Origin: Capillidium heterosporum
Lineage: Eukaryota; Entomophthoromycota; Entomophthoromycetes; Entomophthorales; Capillidiaceae
Assembly: GCA_016630905.1 (NCBI GenBank)
Contig: WBMQ01000005.1
Location: 1,116,001-1,180,000 of the forward strand
DNA length: 64,000 nt
Direction of reading: 5' to 3'
The notes under the pieces were generated by a model. The model had not been told where the DNA came from. It worked only from the letters and a program-made list of their open reading frames with translations, and did no database searches. The position numbers were made by a program, and so were the translations under genes. This document shows, one piece after another, positions 1 to 11,201 of this stretch. Each line of letters begins with the position of its first letter. Within the stretch, counting starts at the first letter, position 1.

Positions 1-660
1 CTTGCTAATAATTTGGTTGGATTATGCCATTGCAATAAGAAGTGGAGGATTTCCCGAAGGTTAGTTGTTGGTGACGGATATAGACCTCCGTAAAAGTCAA
101 CTTATGTTGGTGTCTTCATTTACCATAAGTCACTGTGTAAAGATTTCGCGATTTCTTCATATCGAATATACTTCTCTAGGTATATGTATCCAGAATTCTT
201 TCCCGTGCCTTCAACCTAATTGGATTTATGCTCTTTTTAGAAGTGGCCATTCTATACTTTGCTGTCGTGTGCTCATAAAAGCGAGTATGACACCTTTGCC
301 CGAAGAAATCAAACAAAAGAGGAAAATATATACGTACGATCAGAGACCACAAGGAAAGGCTCTAGTTTCATTGCTCAAAAGTCAGATTATCAACACATTA
401 CTAATTTTCTGTTTGGAGCAAGATGATAGAGGAGTTATTAGTCACATTAAAATGTTGAGCCATTTTGGAAAGTAGGAAGCTGAATAAAGAAATAAGCAGC
501 TATACAGGTAGGAACTTGGCTCATGAGATACCATCTGATGTGCCAATATTGAACTGCCCATATAGTAATTATATGTTTGACTTAGCGTTGTTTCTCTTGA
601 ATGATGCTAGTATTATTAAAATTAATGATAAGCTTCATTTCCTGTAGCATATGTTCAAAG
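1..660 (+). other. Unresolved coding-like stretch at window edge
   Basis: Two short open stretches (65-475 and 465-647) lie in different frames, and I recognise neither product. The first has no good ATG at its start. A short open stretch of about 20 codons runs in from the left edge and stops near base 60, so this could be the broken 3' part of a gene that begins outside the window. I see no clear donor/acceptor pair that joins the pieces. It may equally be a relic. Confidence 0.2.
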
Positions 661-855
661 GTTTTTCGGACGATTTAATTAACAAGAGGCTTTGCTTGGG
701 AAAAACCTTCTGAAACCAGACTCATAAGTAGAGTGGTTATCTGCACCTTAATGGCTGGCCTTTCAAACTGGTTATCAAGTTGATTGTGTTTTGAAATGTG
801 GTTGGTTATAGAGCTAAAATCTGGTATATACATAGAATCCCTGATTAAAAAATAA

Positions 856-938
856 TGACAACCGTAGGGTTCGAACCTACGCCTACAATGTAGATTGCGA
901 CCTGAACGCAACGCCTTAGACCACTCGGCCAGGTTGCC
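856..938 (-). tRNA. tRNA-Leu (anticodon CAG)
   Basis: The reverse strand folds into a complete 83-nt class II tRNA including discriminator A73. The 7-bp acceptor stem (GGCAACC with GGTTGTC) pairs with one G-U. The D-arm is GGCCGAGTGGTC-like, the 5-bp anticodon stem (TTGCG/CGCAA) frames the loop TTCAGGT with anticodon CAG, there is a long leucine-type variable arm, and the T-arm has GTTCGAAC. No intron is seen. On the coding strand a T-rich run follows the 3' end and fits a Pol III terminator. The tRNA reads CUG; discriminator A73 and the variable arm support leucine rather than serine, so there is no sign of CUG reassignment. Confidence 0.96.
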
Positions 939-1101
939 ATATCATCTTTCTAATAGTACATAGATATATTTATAAATTTTGGTGTTGAATGGTTGGTGGT
1001 TTTCAGAATTAGCTTTTAAAAGCTAACTTTGAATAAATCCACAAGTTCAAAAAATTTTCTAAGCTTTGTCACAACTGAAGTTCACAAGATAAATAAGAGC
1101 T

Positions 1102-2718
1102 ATGGACAGTATATTCGAAAAGCAACGCAAGTATCATGAAGAATTAGAGGTTTTGGAGAAAGGAATAGTCGACCTCTACCATGATGATCTGAAGACGGTA
1201 ATTGACATTTACTTAATGTACTAATATTTCAAACTAGAGCAAAGATAAGCTAATACGGGAGCACCAGACCTCAAAGTATTTAGATGCTATGCATGAGAAG
1301 TTCCAACACTTGAAATCAACCTACACAGAGTGCGAAGAACTTCGAGGCTCAGAGTCAGCTCAACTAGCTGGCCCTAGCAGCATGCATCAGTTCTACCAGC
1401 GTTTAAACTCGATAAAGAATTTCCACCAAAGTAACCCTCACCACCTTGCCGAACCTCAAACTCAAATTTTATCTATTGTTGGGGATGTCTCTGTGGAGTT
1501 TGATAATTTATTTTCGGGTTCAGAGTCGATGGGAAAGTTCATGGATCTTAACGAAGTTTACGAGCATTATCTCGATTTAATCAAGCCTGAGGATACGAAT
1601 GCCGTAGTTGAATTGTCCTACATCAAGTTTTTGGAGATCGTGGATGATTTTACAAAGGTGCCCTTGAAAACCAAACTGAAACCCAAGTACTTCACCTATC
1701 TAAATCTATTGCATGACTACTTGCACCGATTCTACAGGCTAACCCAACCTTTGGTCGATCATTACGAAGTTGAAACGAAAGCTTTAGACCGTTTCGAAGA
1801 AGAGTTTAAAAAAGGGAATTTACCTGGGTGGACTTTTGTCGCCGACCAAAGTTTGTTCTGTTCGATCTGCGAACTACATTTTACCAAGCAAGTCCTACTG
1901 GAAACCCACTTGAAATCGAAAAAGCATAAACGGACTGAAAGCAAGAGCGGTCAAACTGAAAATGGTGCAGAAAACGGCAACGGTACCGGCAATGTTGGAG
2001 ACGACAAATACCATTTAGCCAAACTGGAATATCTAATCGCCACCTATCTCCAAGTGCTAGGTCAGATACGGGAGGATACTATGGCTAATGTGGAACGAAA
2101 GCAAACCTTGACAGAACGTGAACGTGAGGTAAGACCTTCATTCTTAAAGTATATTATTAACAGTGCTTTCTATTGTAGATTGAACAAGAGCTTGAGGACG
2201 TTGAGGTTGTCGATAGTGACTCTGACGGTGACGATGATCGTATTTATAATCCTCTAAAGCTTCCATTGGGCTGGGACGGTAAGCCAATTCCCTACTGGCT
2301 TTACAAGTTGCATGGTCTTGGTGTCGAATACCCCTGCGAAGTTTGCGGAAATTTTGTGTACATGGGTCGCAAAGCGTTTGAACGTCATTTCCAAGTACCT
2401 TTTGTTCCACCTTGCTTTAGCTAATAGTTATAAAATAGGAATGGCGCCATGCTTATGGAATGCGATGCCTAGGTATCCCCAACACCCGACACTTTCATGA
2501 AATCACCTCGATTGAAGATGTCTACTCATGTAAGTTCACTTCCATCATCATCTTTAGTAACAAATATTAATGCTTTATTTTTAGTATGGGAGCAGCTCAA
2601 ACAAACAACCAAAGTGGAAAAGATGCAGGCTGAGAATGTTGAAGAGTACGAGGATTCTAGGGGTAACGTCTTCAATAGAAAGACTTACGACGATTTGAAG
2701 AGACAAGGCCTTCTTTGA
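1102..2718 (+). CDS. PRP9: Splicing factor SF3a subunit 3 (SF3a60/Prp9-like)
   Basis: Subunit of the SF3a complex of U2 snRNP, needed for pre-spliceosome assembly in the nucleus. Five exons fit: 1102-1197, 1238-2128, 2179-2394, 2439-2529 and 2585-2718, giving 475 residues. The first intron has a TACTAAT branch site. The N-terminus ([14 protein letters not shown]) matches the family start, and the end ([19 protein letters not shown]) matches the family C-terminus. The stretch [20 protein letters not shown] and the following CEVCG...H...[11 protein letters not shown] form the conserved matrin-type C2H2 finger. A second C2H2 finger (CSIC...HLKSKKHK) lies mid-protein, as in yeast Prp9, where the human protein has a SAP domain. 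All exon joins keep frame. Identification is secure. Confidence 0.95.
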
Positions 2719-3431
2719 TTAAAATAAGTTTGTTGAGAGCGTAGCTAAGTAAGTATATATTCCTACAAATTTGCACTCAACTTTATCTACCATTTGTTAA
2801 GCTAAAGCCTATGGTATATATATTATCCTATTATACTCGAATCTCTTCAAATTTTGAAACTTTGTATTGGCTATTTAAAAATGCTAAATCTTAGTTTAAA
2901 CTTTGAATAGCGAATGTAGCTATTGAACTGTTATAGTATCTGTTAAAATCAATTATTTACAATTAATATAACCAAGTAAGCCACTCAGTTAATTTCCTTT
3001 GCTATATATTATTATAAAGATATATAAACTCATCAGGTTTTAATTTTATAGCTTAATTGTTTTTGAATAGCATCAATGCGCCACTAATAGTGACCTATGT
3101 TTTATAGTTATCTTCATCAGCGTATAACGAAAAGGCTAATTTTTATAACTTGTAGCTTTTTACTCTTGCACTATAAGCAAGCAGGTATCAAAATGGTAGT
3201 TGAATAAGCTTATTATATGAAGCTTTCCACCATATCCAACTTTACTTTTGATTCATCCATTTAGCTTTCAATCTGTTTAACCAATTGTTTGCCTTTTTCC
3301 ATTATCTATCCAATCAGAGCCTCAGGCTTATTAGACACAAATTTATATCATACAAAAGAATATAAAATACACGCTTTTGTTAGATGTGCCAACATTACAA
3401 GTTATAGAAAAGCACTGCCCAAAGAATTTAT
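2719..3431. other. Intergenic, no feature seen
   Basis: AT-rich spacer between the SF3a60 and RMI1 genes, about 710 bp. It should hold the 3' end of one gene and the promoter of the other. I see no open frame or RNA gene. Confidence 0.6.
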
Positions 3432-4540
3432 ATGAGCATTCAAGCTAAGTTTAAAAGCAAAGGTATTATCAATCTGAAGCCCCAGTTCTTGGCTATTTAC
3501 ACCGATTTCCAAAAAGCATATGAGAGTTATATGAAGCAACCTCTGGCTGAAACTAGCTTACCATTAACACCCAACAGCATAAATCAATTACACAACAAAA
3601 TTTTATTTCCCAATGAAGTTATTGTTGAGTTGATGGAGATCAAAAATATAGGTACCAGCTTAGTCAAACAGATAGATAAACTAGATGGGCTTATCGACTT
3701 GGAGGAGGAGAATAACAATAAGAACATGGATTTTATCAAGACCGAAACCAAAACATTGAAGTTAAAACTGACAGATGGATATCAGGTGATGGAGGGATTC
3801 GGTTGGAGGCCTCTAACTAACTTGGAATCTAGTGCCTATGGTGGTTTAAAAGTAAATCTTTATAGTTTCTATATCTTCTAAGTCGTTCTTTGTTCAGTTC
3901 AAATTAAAAGATGTTCCTATTATGCGAGGACATCTCCTACTAACTTCACAAAATGCAAAGGTCTTGGACCTAAGCTACCTGCAACTAAAACCAGCCGATG
4001 TCTACAAGATTGAGCTAGAAGAGATACTAGAAGATTTTAGGACCAGCAACGAAGATAAGAAGGAAAATAGAATAGTCAAGAATGTCAACAGCAAGAGGCA
4101 TATTGTGCAAACGTAAGGGCTGCTCTTATTAATTCCTCTAAACCTATATCTTATAGGCTCGATACAACTTTGGCTGAAAATGAGGAAATCCACAACTCGA
4201 GTAAAAGGAACCGAAGTCTGCAATCTTTGGATGTTTCTAGGTAGCAATATATACCTTTCTATCCACTAATACTTTTAGGCTGAGTCAAGTAGTTGACCTT
4301 ACTTTTGATGAAATTGACTTTCAAAATTCAGCTATCATAGATTTAGAAGAAGATACACAGAGTAATGCTGTCAAGGTATGTCCACCCCAGGTACCTGTTT
4401 CCAAAACTCATGAAGCCTCTACACATATCGACGATGACTACGACTTCAACGGCTTATTTGAAAGTTCCGATTCCGATTTCAAACCCACTAGAGATGAGTC
4501 TGAAAGATATGCTACTGCGCCTCAGTCACCCGATATTTAA
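3432..4540 (+). CDS. RMI1: RecQ-mediated genome instability protein 1 (RMI1)
   Basis: RMI1 is the OB-fold partner of topoisomerase III and RecQ/BLM helicase, which dissolves double Holliday junctions. Exons 3432-3851, 3883-4112, 4157-4240 and 4279-4540 give 331 residues with all frames kept. Residues about 110-190 carry the RMI1 signature (LKLTDGY..MEGF.WRPL, then RGHLLLTSQNAKVLD, the family's 'GVLLLxPENVxVLGG' strand). The C-terminal third is acidic and disordered. It has two SUMO-interaction-like stretches (VVDLTFDE, 249-256; IIDLEED, 264-270) and a motif DDDYDFNGLFESSDSD (296-311) that recurs five times in the FANCM/Mph1-like helicase at 60.2 kb. The first intron is only 31 bp. FMC1 follows 245 bp downstream on the same strand. 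Confidence 0.85.
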
Positions 4541-4785
4541 TTACTGGAATAAATGGTTTATAGCATGTTTGCATTCCATATTTGTTGATAGTGTCCAAGC
4601 TACTTGTAGTTGAATTCCTTAAAGTTCTATTAAGCAATCCGATATTATAGCCAATAAGTATTCTCAAATTAATTTATTAGAGGTTTTTAATTTGCCAACT
4701 GTTTTATAAGATCGTTTGCTAAGGTTAATAAAATTTTCAAAGCACTTACCAACAACTATCTTTAGAAACTACAAGAGTAAACAAA

Positions 4786-5236
4786 ATGGTCAAAGTCAAC
4801 CCAATTTCCTCTAAACAGTTGTACAGCAAAATAATTGATGAAGTCAAGACTCATGTAACTCCATTTTATTTTCTAACTTTATTTAATCTATAACTAGCTG
4901 ACCAAATCGCAAAGCAAAGTTGACTACATGAAGCACTTTGAAACCAAATTTTCAGCATTGAATTCAGAAGCTGAATTGTCTTCAAGTACCAAAAAGCTGT
5001 TTAGCCAAGGTCAAGTCATATTAACTTATTTGGAGCATAGTAGAAAACATAAGGTAAAATCTTTTATTCTTAATCAATTTTATACTGAGTTGGAAATTTT
5101 ATTTTATTAAAAGGAACTTTTGGAATTGTACAAGCCGTTGAAGGTAGAAGGAGATAGGGTAGCTCTATCAGCTAAAAGGGTCGGTCTTTCTTTACCCAAA
5201 TTGTTTGGCGACTTGGAGGAATCGATTAAAAACTAA
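4786..5236 (+). CDS. FMC1: FMC1-like mitochondrial ATP synthase assembly protein
   Basis: Three exons (4786-4854, 4898-5053, 5114-5236) encode 115 residues, the usual FMC1 size (the human protein has 113). Known family members help assembly or stability of mitochondrial F1 ATP synthase in the matrix. The support is the C-terminal block: HSRKHKELLELY..LKVEGDRV..SAKRVGLSLP, which follows the family pattern 'IRKHxxLxxxYxGxGExSxExxAxLVGLxLP', and the central helix ending in GQVILTYL. Donors are GTAACT and GTAAAA; acceptors are CTAG and AAAG. The small size leaves some doubt, but the C-terminal pattern is distinctive. Confidence 0.75.
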
Positions 5237-6383
5237 AGTTTCTTTTTAATACTTTTGGATGCTTTTCGTGCTACTTTCAACTGGATATAGTTTGATACTT
5301 GGTATAGCCTATTTCCTAAGTTGAAAATCTTAATTGTGTTTGGAGGTAACCCATTAATTTTTAAAGGTTCCTATTTAGGTGTTGATTTTAAACCATAAAT
5401 ATCTATATTTTGTAGAGTAGTAATGTAATTTTCAAATATTCAGCATATTTGTAAGCGTTATATGCTTTATTCGATTATATATGTTTGTTCTATTAGATAT
5501 AAATTCTCTAAGCTTTGACTTTAAAGCATCTTAAAACTTACTATTGAATTTAGCATTCAACCTTTTACCGACTCTTTCATATCTTTGTCTCATCCAATTA
5601 TTTAAGTTCGTTCAAAGAGCTCTTTATTCCTTTATGAAGTTACCAATAGATTTGTACCCTATTCTAAGATTTTTTAAATGTAATTAAATAGTATATTTTA
5701 AAAAGATAAGCTGAAATAAATTTGCAATTGCTCATAGTAGATATTCGGTATATAGCCGTTGCTATTAGCTTTATAATTTAAATACAGACAAAAGTGTGCT
5801 ATTTTGAAATTTGAAATATCGAAGATGAAAGTTGGTTTTAGGATTGAATACGCCGTTTCGATTAATAAAATAGACATAATATTAATATATATAATACATA
5901 CAATTAGCGAAGGTATGGTCATTCTGGATGCATTCTACAGCCGTAAAATTTCCAAGAGGATGTTTTCAGACATAAGATTAAACTCAATTTAATTCCAAGG
6001 ATCTGTGGCAATTGGAAAAGATAGTATGTTCAAAAACTATAGTTAAAAGTGTTTATATGTAGATAATATGCTTATAGTTGGATTGACATCTCCATATATA
6101 AAATGCTATTTTGACTTACAATCAATTCAATAATTAAAATTTATCAAATAAGCTATTTCATTATATAGAACGAATAGTACAGCAACGCAAAACTAAAAGA
6201 ACTCATCTAAACATGTATTGTAAATCAATTTATTAAACCATTGTAAACACCTTTAGCGTATATTCATATATATATTAAGAAAAAATAATACTTACCAGCT
6301 TCTTATAACTTCTCCAGCCTCATCACATTTAGATTAAAACTTAACCGTATTCCGCACTTAGGGCATCTTACTTGGCGCCAATA
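5237..6383. other. Intergenic, no feature seen
   Basis: AT-rich spacer of about 1.1 kb between convergently oriented FMC1 and the TPX2-domain gene. Short open frames here (near 5698-5992) lie on both strands over the same bases, lack coding-like composition, and look like chance. Confidence 0.5.
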
Positions 6384-7843
6384 TTATCCTTGTGAGGACT
6401 TGATTTCACTTTTAGATGGAGTTACACTCTTAAACTTGAAAGAGGCGGGGAGGGATCTATCTACATCATCGATACTACGTTTGGTACGGGAGGGGCCGTC
6501 CGAAGAGCTTTCCAAGTTGTCAAAGGAGTGCTTGGGATGGGAGAGGTCCGATAAAGAGTGTAAGCCATAGCCAAAAGGACGTCTACCAGACAACGCATCC
6601 TGGGAACCGGGCTGAGCAGCTTCCGGTTTAATAAGTAGGGCATCCTATCAAAGGTGAGAATTCAAGCAGCTATCAAAATTTACCTTAAGGGTATGGTTGT
6701 TGGAAGGTACTCCGTTGCCTTACCAGAATCATCCTTACCGTTGCTTAACTTGCGTACCTCAGATCGGGATAAGGTCCTTAATACAGGGGTTATTGGTACG
6801 GTAGGAGGTTTAGCGAGTACAGGTTTAGGAAATTTGGGAGTGTAGGAGGGTGCTGGGTGCGCTCTAAATTTACGGGCGTTCAATTGAGCTTCCCGTTCAG
6901 CGTCTACCTTCTCCTGATATTGCTCTTTATACCTCTTGGATCGTGCTTCCCCTGGGAAGTTGTAGGGTTTAGGGTGGGTAACCTTGGATGGGAACTAAGA
7001 GGTTTAAAATACCAGCAAAAATTAAACAATTACCTGGGCTTTGATTGTTTTTGGGGTGACGAATACTGGCATAGGTTGAGCCTTGAAGCTTCGATTGCTT
7101 TCCTCTTCTTGGATTTTCTTGGACATCTTCTCCTCGAGCTCCTTTTGTTTCTTTTCAGCAAAAAGGTCGGTGGCAAATTTGAATGGCTTAGGTACAGTGC
7201 CTTTGATTTCCTTGTGGATACTATTCTCTTTGTTTGATGTACTTGAACTTCCAGGCTGTGGATAAAGGGTACTGGTTCGATGGGCGGGGCGAGGTTTAGC
7301 GAAGACTGGAGTTGCTGCAATAGTGAGCATGGCACTTTCCACCTTGGGTACTCCCAAGTTACCTCGGCTGTCGAGGATGGCCCGGTTGAGCGGCCTAGCT
7401 TTGAATAGAGATGGTTTAGGTTGGTATTGTGCAGAGCTACTCAAAAACCGACGGGAACGTGAAGCTGTAGCTAGTCGAGGCGACTTTGGATTCAAAGTAC
7501 GATGTGGTGGTGAAAAGACTTTGGGCTTAGGCTTAGATCTGAATCGTTCTGGAGTCATGCCGTTAACTGCCTTAACTAATGCGTTGATAGGCTCGTATTT
7601 TTGAAAATTTTCGTTCTTGGTATCAGTTGTAGCATCTTTTTTGGGTCTCATGTGGTATGGTACTGAAGCATCTATCCAGGGTGTTTGACCTGGCTTGGTT
7701 GAGCCCGCTAACTGTTTCTCCTTAGGTTCACGCTTCTTAGCTAAAAAGGAGCTCGTTGGCGCCAAGTAGTGGGGGATACCCTCATGGCTGGTTTCAAAGT
7801 CCATAGTCTCTTTGGTGTCGGTATTTTTATCTTGAGAACTCAT
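6384..7843 (-). CDS. TPX2-domain microtubule-associated protein
   Basis: Starts at the ATG ending at 7843. Exon 1 (7843-7034) has 270 codons, a 39-bp intron follows, and exon 2 begins at 6994. Residues about 232-265 (KPFKFATDLFAEKKQKELEEK..., then FKAQPMPVF) match the TPX2 C-terminal family pattern 'KPFxFxTDxRaexK..FxAxPxPxx'. Downstream, NFPGEARSKRYKEQYQEKVDAERE and FRAHPAPSY look like a second, weaker unit. TPX2 proteins bind microtubules and promote spindle assembly. The rest is basic, proline/serine-rich and disordered. The 3' end is unsure: the obvious small intron (6683-6645) joins exon 2 to a short frame ending at 6461, while the longer, more protein-like tail ending at 6384 lies in another frame. 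A GAG|GTACGC donor near 6750 would reach it with an intron of about 106 bp. Confidence 0.75.
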
Positions 7844-7996
7844 CTTGAACTTGAACTTGAGGATTCTTGAAAAGCTTGGTAAAGGAAAAGTTTTTTAAAT
7901 GTGCTTTTTATACATATTTTTCGCTGTGCAATTCACAAGCATAAACTGTTCGCCAGTCAATCAAAGTCAATGTAAAGCAGTTACATAGAACAAGAC

Positions 7997-8463
7997 TTGG
8001 CGGAGTTTAGGATTGTCAATCTGACCTTTGTAATACCAAAGTGCAAGTACAGTGGTGCTATACGAAGCCATTTCAAACGATTCCTTTATATTAGCACTCC
8101 AATCCAAAACTATGGGAGGTTTTCTACAAGTTCAGTTGATAAAGATTTATCCAGACTTTCTGAACAGAAAGGTATAGTAATAAAGCATTGGATCAAAAAT
8201 TATATAAACTCAACAAATGAGATAAGGCCAAAGAAAACCTGATTTTGAGTACACGTATTCCAAGGAAACTGGGTTTGATAGGACTGCCCAATTAAAGTAA
8301 GGGCTTAGATTCGGAAAAAATGTTGCTATTAAGGTGCATGCAGCTGATCCTGGGAGGATGTTTAAAGTTTTATGGTCAACTGGAAGAGTGAAGGTCTTTA
8401 GTTTCAAACTTCATCTACAGGATTGCACTGAAAATTTTGATATACAACGAATTGGGATTTATT
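7997..8463 (+). pseudogene. Broken gene of unknown product
   Basis: An open stretch (7997-8242) begins without an ATG and ends in ...NEIRPKKT. Right after its stop, another frame reads DFEYTYSKETGFDRTAQLK, a stop, then GLRFGKNVAIKVHAADPGRM and VLWSTGRVKVFSFKLHLQDC to a stop near 8463. The pieces read like one protein interrupted by a frame change and an internal stop. The N-terminal part (SHFKRFLYISTPIQNYGRFS) is basic and lacks acidic residues, like a mitochondrial leader, but I do not recognise the family. An unrecognised intron could explain part of the break. It sits between the TPX2-domain gene and the ALE1-like gene. Confidence 0.4.
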
Positions 8464-8728
8464 AACATTAATGTATTCGAAAATAGGCATCTATCTGTCA
8501 AAATGAACAGGTTTCTTGGATGCTCTATATATACACTGGTAGTGTTCATTGAATACTTTAAACTATAAACTATACCTAAGATTTGCATGAGAAGACTCGC
8601 GTTATTTACAAAGTTTCTAAAAACATTGTTACTATCTCATAAGGAAAATGATAGCACTATAAAAACTATAGTATATTTATTAAACAGGTTCCCACAGATT
8701 CAGGCTGCTTGACTCAAGAATATAAAGT

Positions 8729-10133
8729 CTAATCCACCTTCTTAACCTTACCCTTGCGGTTGTCGAAGCAACTAGCCCAGCTCACAGAGACGATGATGGC
8801 CATCGCAACGACTATGAAAACGTGTCCGTAGAAGTAGACTGCTTTAAACACTTTGAAAGTGTCGACTAAAGTCAACAGTATAAACGGCATATGGATGTAA
8901 GTGACAGTAAGCACCGTTAAAGCAATTGTTATAGAATCATATATCAACTTGGCAGTATGGCTCTCAGTTTCCACGATTTTGTATCTAAATAGCTTGCGTA
9001 GCTTGTGGGCTAAAAAGTTCAGCATACCAACCGTAAGGAATGTGATGTAGTAGCCAGGGTAGAAACCATGCCACACTGCCGAAACGAAGAAGGTAGCCAG
9101 CATAGGGAACAGATTGTTGCTCTTATCCTTTTCCGATAGTCTGAGGTAGAAGTAGTTGCGTAGCCATCGGTTGGTAGCACAGTTCCAATTTTCACTTACC
9201 ATCTTGAGATTGGATCCAAACTCTACATGTAGGATGGATACGTTGGACATCAGCTCGTATCCCAGTACAGGCTGGGTGTTGTACAGGTTACATAAAGCGG
9301 CCGAGCCTTGAGCCAACTTCCAAGCTACATAGTACCTGGAGCGATCACATAGCCCAGTCAAGTACAAAATCCACATGCGCTCCTTAAACGTACCTTGGAA
9401 GTAAGTAGGGCTCAGCAAGTTTGTGGCCGCATAATTGGGTATAAGTTGCAAATAGATGATGGCCCAGAAACTAGAGACTGCTAAACACCGTAGTACGTAC
9501 CAGGTTTGGCTATGTTTGGAAGGGCTGGGTTGAAAGGCGTTGGAGTCCTTGATAAACTTCAAGTAATCGGACATCTCACAGGCTGGTCCAATAAAGAAGT
9601 TTTGGAAACTCAGCATGAACCCCAAGTACTCTAAAGGGGTGGGTACCTGAACCAAGCGCTTATCTCTCTGGTACTGATACAGTTTGTCTACAGGTTGATC
9701 CCCATCGACTAAGTTGTAGGCTAGCATAATAAGCTTTACAGTCCAGACCATATGGGGACCTGAATAATCTAGCTTGACTAGGTTGGGATCCTTCAATTGG
9801 CGTAAAATATGGGTTATGGAGAGATGTATTAAAGTGAACAGTAAGATATACTTGGGTAGGTTGGGACCGCTTAAATTTTTGAGTAGAAGGTAGCCCACTA
9901 TCAAACTGGCCATCAGATTAAAAAAACCTAAGATCTGGTCGTGGATGAACAGAAACAAAAACAAAGTTACCAGTATGGAGTAGAAGTGTTTCAAGTCGGA
10001 ACCTTTGTCACGTAGCATACGGTCAGTAGATGAAGGAGGCTGGGTAAGTTAGCACTACACAACATAGGTATCGTATTACGTCCACCGGTATTGTCGTGCT
10101 AGCTGATAAATTGTCAAAGAAAGTGGCAAACAT
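8729..10133 (-). CDS. ALE1: Lysophospholipid acyltransferase, MBOAT family (ALE1-like)
   Basis: Membrane-bound O-acyltransferase that reacylates lysophospholipids in the ER. The main frame (10018-8729) has 429 residues with many membrane segments, WNCATNRWLRNYFYLRL (278-294) and the active-site block SAVWHGFYPGYY with His317, both typical of ALE1/MBOAT1/2. The N-terminus expected of the family, with the first transmembrane helix (VDVIRYLCCVVLTYPASFIY), lies just upstream from an ATG at 10133, but in the 0 frame. It ends in UGA at 10025-10023, and the rest continues in the +1 frame (UAC U GAC CGU AUG). Either the sequence has a 1-nt (or 4-nt) insertion or translation shifts here. No intron fits. 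The family call is secure; the 5' structure is not. Confidence 0.88.
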
Positions 10134-10932
10134 ACTTTGAGAAGGTTTCTATCTTCAAATAAAGCTCTTGTGTCTAAACTGTGTAGTCTTCTTTGTATGT
10201 TGGTAAAGTAGTTGGTTGCTTGCGATAGCTGTGAATTCTCAAAACTGAGGTGAAGTGGTAAGTGGAATTCTACAATATTTAATTTGGATCCCCACTCTTG
10301 TAAATTACAAAGTCTTACCTCATCACTAATTTACTGTAGACTAATTTATTCCCTTCTCACGCTGAAAATTGAACGTTTATCCAAATAGTGGTACCTTTTG
10401 CTATGTTCCCAAGTATATACGTGTTCGTTCAAGGAAGTCCAGATCTTCAATACGGTAAGTATGTATATAAAATCTATAAATCGAAACATAGTATGCTTTA
10501 TAAAACATATATTTTCTAAGGATAGTTGACGAAACATATAAAGAATTTATAATTGCCTGAGGCTAAATTTACAAAAAGTGATTGAATCGACAAAATATAA
10601 GTCAGTAGATAGCTTTCGTATAGACTACTATAAAACTTATAAATACAAGTACAGATACTGAAGTAGCTAATACGAATAAATACGCCAAAAATAAATTTTG
10701 GATCTATTCTATCGATTGCTTTAGATGTGTTATTCTTTTACTGAAAGTGAGCAAGCTTTTACTCTTTGCTATAAACAATTTTTCTATATCTTTGATTCTA
10801 TAAAAATATGGATGAAAAACTATCATAGACTGAATATATAAAAATAAGTCCTATAGCTCTAATATACTCCAAAATAGTTATTAAAACTTGACTTTACGAT
10901 CCATCTAAAGAATGGCAACGAAATTGACATTA
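10134..10932. other. Intergenic, no feature seen
   Basis: Spacer upstream of the ALE1-like gene, becoming strongly AT-rich past 10.5 kb. The 63-codon frame at 10346-10537 (minus) has no recognisable content. The gene-poor region starts here. Confidence 0.5.
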
Positions 10933-11201
10933 TTAGGCAGTGTTGTTTATGTTGACACCCTTCTTATGAGTATTCTCTGCAAATATAGTTGTCTTTTTAT
11001 TATTATTTAATTGATTTTTGTGAAAGTTTTTGTTGTGAACTTTATTGGTTTGTACGCTAATTTGGTTGAATCCGCCGTATTCATCGTATTGATCATAGCC
11101 AAATGATGAATACAACTCATTTTCATACCCTATAGCTTGTCAAAATGGTTATAGCCATCAAAGTAGGTAGCGGATATAGAGGTTATGTAAAAGAACTTTA
11201 T
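10933..11201 (-). pseudogene. Decayed copy of the small Tyr/Gly-rich secreted protein family
   Basis: Read on the minus strand from 11201, the sequence gives a copy of the family seen whole at 14692-15012 and 34704-35024. The start codon is ATA where the others have ATG, and KFFYITSISATYFDG then follows the family leader. A stop follows the leader, and the body continues in another frame as SSFGYDQYDEYGGFNQ, NFHKNQLNNNKKT and AENTHKKGVNINN. The lost start, internal stop and frame change mark it as dead. The family's C-terminal pattern NFHKxxxDxNxKxAxFxENTHKxxVDxNNFAKK is still readable. Confidence 0.7.

Noticed and set aside
856-938. CUG codon reassignment suggested by a tRNA with anticodon CAG
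   Set aside because: The discriminator A73, the variable-arm form and the D-arm fit leucine. CUG is therefore most simply read as Leu, as in the standard code.
5698-5992. Overlapping open frames on both strands
   Set aside because: AT-rich, mutually overlapping, with no protein-like features; chance frames.
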